A DNA stretch of 63,543 bases from Bacteroidales bacterium (lineage in GTDB: Bacteria; Bacteroidota; Bacteroidia; Bacteroidales; UBA932): assembly GCA_017616655.1 (NCBI GenBank), contig JAFZXU010000037.1, positions 1 to 63,543 on the forward strand, written 5' to 3'. The notes under the pieces were generated by a model that had not been told where the DNA came from, searched no databases, and was given only the letters and a program-made list of their open reading frames with translations. Positions 63,084-63,543 of this stretch are shown in pieces. The position numbers and the translations under genes are program-made. Position 1 is the stretch's first letter. Every line of letters begins with the position of its first letter.

Positions 63084-63339
63084 TAATCATCCGGGCGAGG
63101 AATTCCCCGCTGCTCTCCCCTTCTTTCATCCTGCTCACCTTACCGGATTCATAATCGGCAATGCCCTGACGGATCTTTGCGTCAAGAGTGGCATGGTCTA
63201 TAAGCGTATCGCCGTCAGAGATGGGCACAAGGCGATAGCTGCCGTGAGACCTTGAAGTAATCACGACTTCGTTAATGCGCGCCAAATCAAAGTATTTCCT
63301 CTGATTGGCCCTGAACTCCCTGCTGCTGACTATAACCAT
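63073..63339 (-). CDS. yefM: Antitoxin, YefM/Phd family
   Basis: 88 residues. Phd-type N-terminal DNA-binding part (VIVSSREFRANQRKYFDLAR, then EVVITSRSHGSYRLVPI) and a flexible C-terminus that would wrap the toxin. It normally represses its own operon. A 17-bp palindrome upstream is a good operator. Confidence 0.9.
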   Translation of the reverse strand: MVIVSSREFRANQRKYFDLARINEVVITSRSHGSYRLVPISDGDTLIDHATLDAKIRQGIADYESGKVSRMKEGESSGEFLARMINEA

Positions 63340-63363
63340 TTCTTAATAGTAATCAGTTCACCG

Positions 63364-63402
63364 CAAAGATAATCTTTTTTCATAATGTACCAAAATGGTA
63401 CA
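63364..63402 (-). promoter_or_regulatory. yefM-yoeB promoter with palindromic operator
   Basis: TATCTTTG on the minus strand (63364-63371) is the -7 element. TGTACCA-AAA-TGGTACA at 63386-63402 is a perfect 7-bp inverted repeat just upstream, in the -33 region, and resembles the TGTACA-containing operators of YefM. Confidence 0.7.
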
Positions 63403-63421
63403 CATATTTATTCAATAATAA

Positions 63422-63521
63422 GGCCGCTTCAGCGGCCCGGCGGAGCATGGCGTCCCGGCCATGCGGGAGCCGCGGGGGATATAGGGGGCAGCGCCCCCTC
63501 ACGGGAGTCCCTTCACCCGCA
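63422..63521. repeat. GC-rich hairpin cluster at the window end
   Basis: Hairpins GGCCGCT/AGCGGCC (63422-63437), GCATGGC/GCCATGC (63445-63464) and GGGGGC/GCCCCC (63484-63498), then the 15-base repeat (63507-63521) also seen at 61257. The cluster resembles those at 77-150 and about 33955-33995, and separates the AT-rich islet from the next region. Confidence 0.55.
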
Positions 63522-63543
63522 CGAAAAAGCCAGCCTTCCGGCC

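Overview
The window looks like chromosomal DNA from a gut-type member of the Bacteroidota (probably Bacteroidales). The signs are: TAnnTTTG (-7) promoters in front of many genes; TonB-dependent receptors with N-terminal carboxypeptidase-regulatory domains; a DUF4249/TonB-receptor pair; lipoproteins with a head-GIN domain (DUF2807), DUF4493-like and fimbrillin-like regions; a BspA-type leucine-rich repeat protein; a thiamine OMP-PnuT operon under a TPP riboswitch; and rpmF behind DUF177. Most of it is fairly GC-rich and tightly packed. Exceptions are an AT-rich islet near 61.3-63.5 kb and the RAYT transposase region near 24.8-26.0 kb. No rRNA, CRISPR array, prophage or conjugative module was seen.

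Layout. 0-0.2 kb: 3' end of a tRNA (probably Asp) with a palindromic terminator and a copy of the tRNA 3' end. 0.2-5.3 kb: Na+/alanine symporter, TonB-type outer-membrane protein, membrane methyltransferase, PgeF. 5.4-10.8 kb: glycerol catabolism (glpK, GlpA-like dehydrogenase with BFD iron-sulphur domain, an oxidoreductase fused to DUF1667, glpF) plus a thioesterase. 10.8-24.8 kb: mainly housekeeping (XerD, malic enzyme, AzgA-type purine permease with DUF5020 porin-like protein, DUF177-rpmF-tRNA-Arg, typA, pyrG, DUF4249/TonB receptor, Bcp). 24.8-26.2 kb: REP-flanked RAYT transposase and tRNA-Leu. 26.2-33.9 kb: S41 peptidase, secreted hydrolases, flippase-like protein, YgiQ, CorA, MntP. 34.0-40.7 kb: a long leftward operon under a TPP riboswitch (TonB receptor, PnuT, amino-sugar kinase, MurQ, RecR, Na+/solute symporter). 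40.7-43.7 kb: glutamine cyclotransferase, an unlisted 50-residue peptide and a BspA-like lipoprotein. 43.8-49.0 kb: a Spy-like protein with TolC/MacA/ABC/MacB efflux. 49.1-55.5 kb: tRNA-Thr, peptidases, RNase P RNA, ABC exporter, PdxB.

The most interesting stretch is 56.7-60.0 kb. Five tightly spaced, co-directional genes encode a stand-alone (p)ppGpp synthetase, a stand-alone ppGpp hydrolase of the RelA/SpoT HD type with its expected active-site residues, an aminoglycoside-phosphotransferase-like kinase, an RsbW/SpoIIAB-type anti-sigma kinase and a STAS anti-sigma antagonist. This looks like an alarmone module wired to a partner switch, with no sigma factor or PP2C phosphatase in the window. 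It is the best candidate for an undescribed system. The window ends with a nitroreductase, a small heat-shock protein, and the AT-rich islet (three unknown small genes plus a YefM/YoeB toxin-antitoxin pair), which is bracketed by a 15-bp direct repeat.

All gene calls come from reading the sequence and recalling family motifs. No searches or structure predictions were run.
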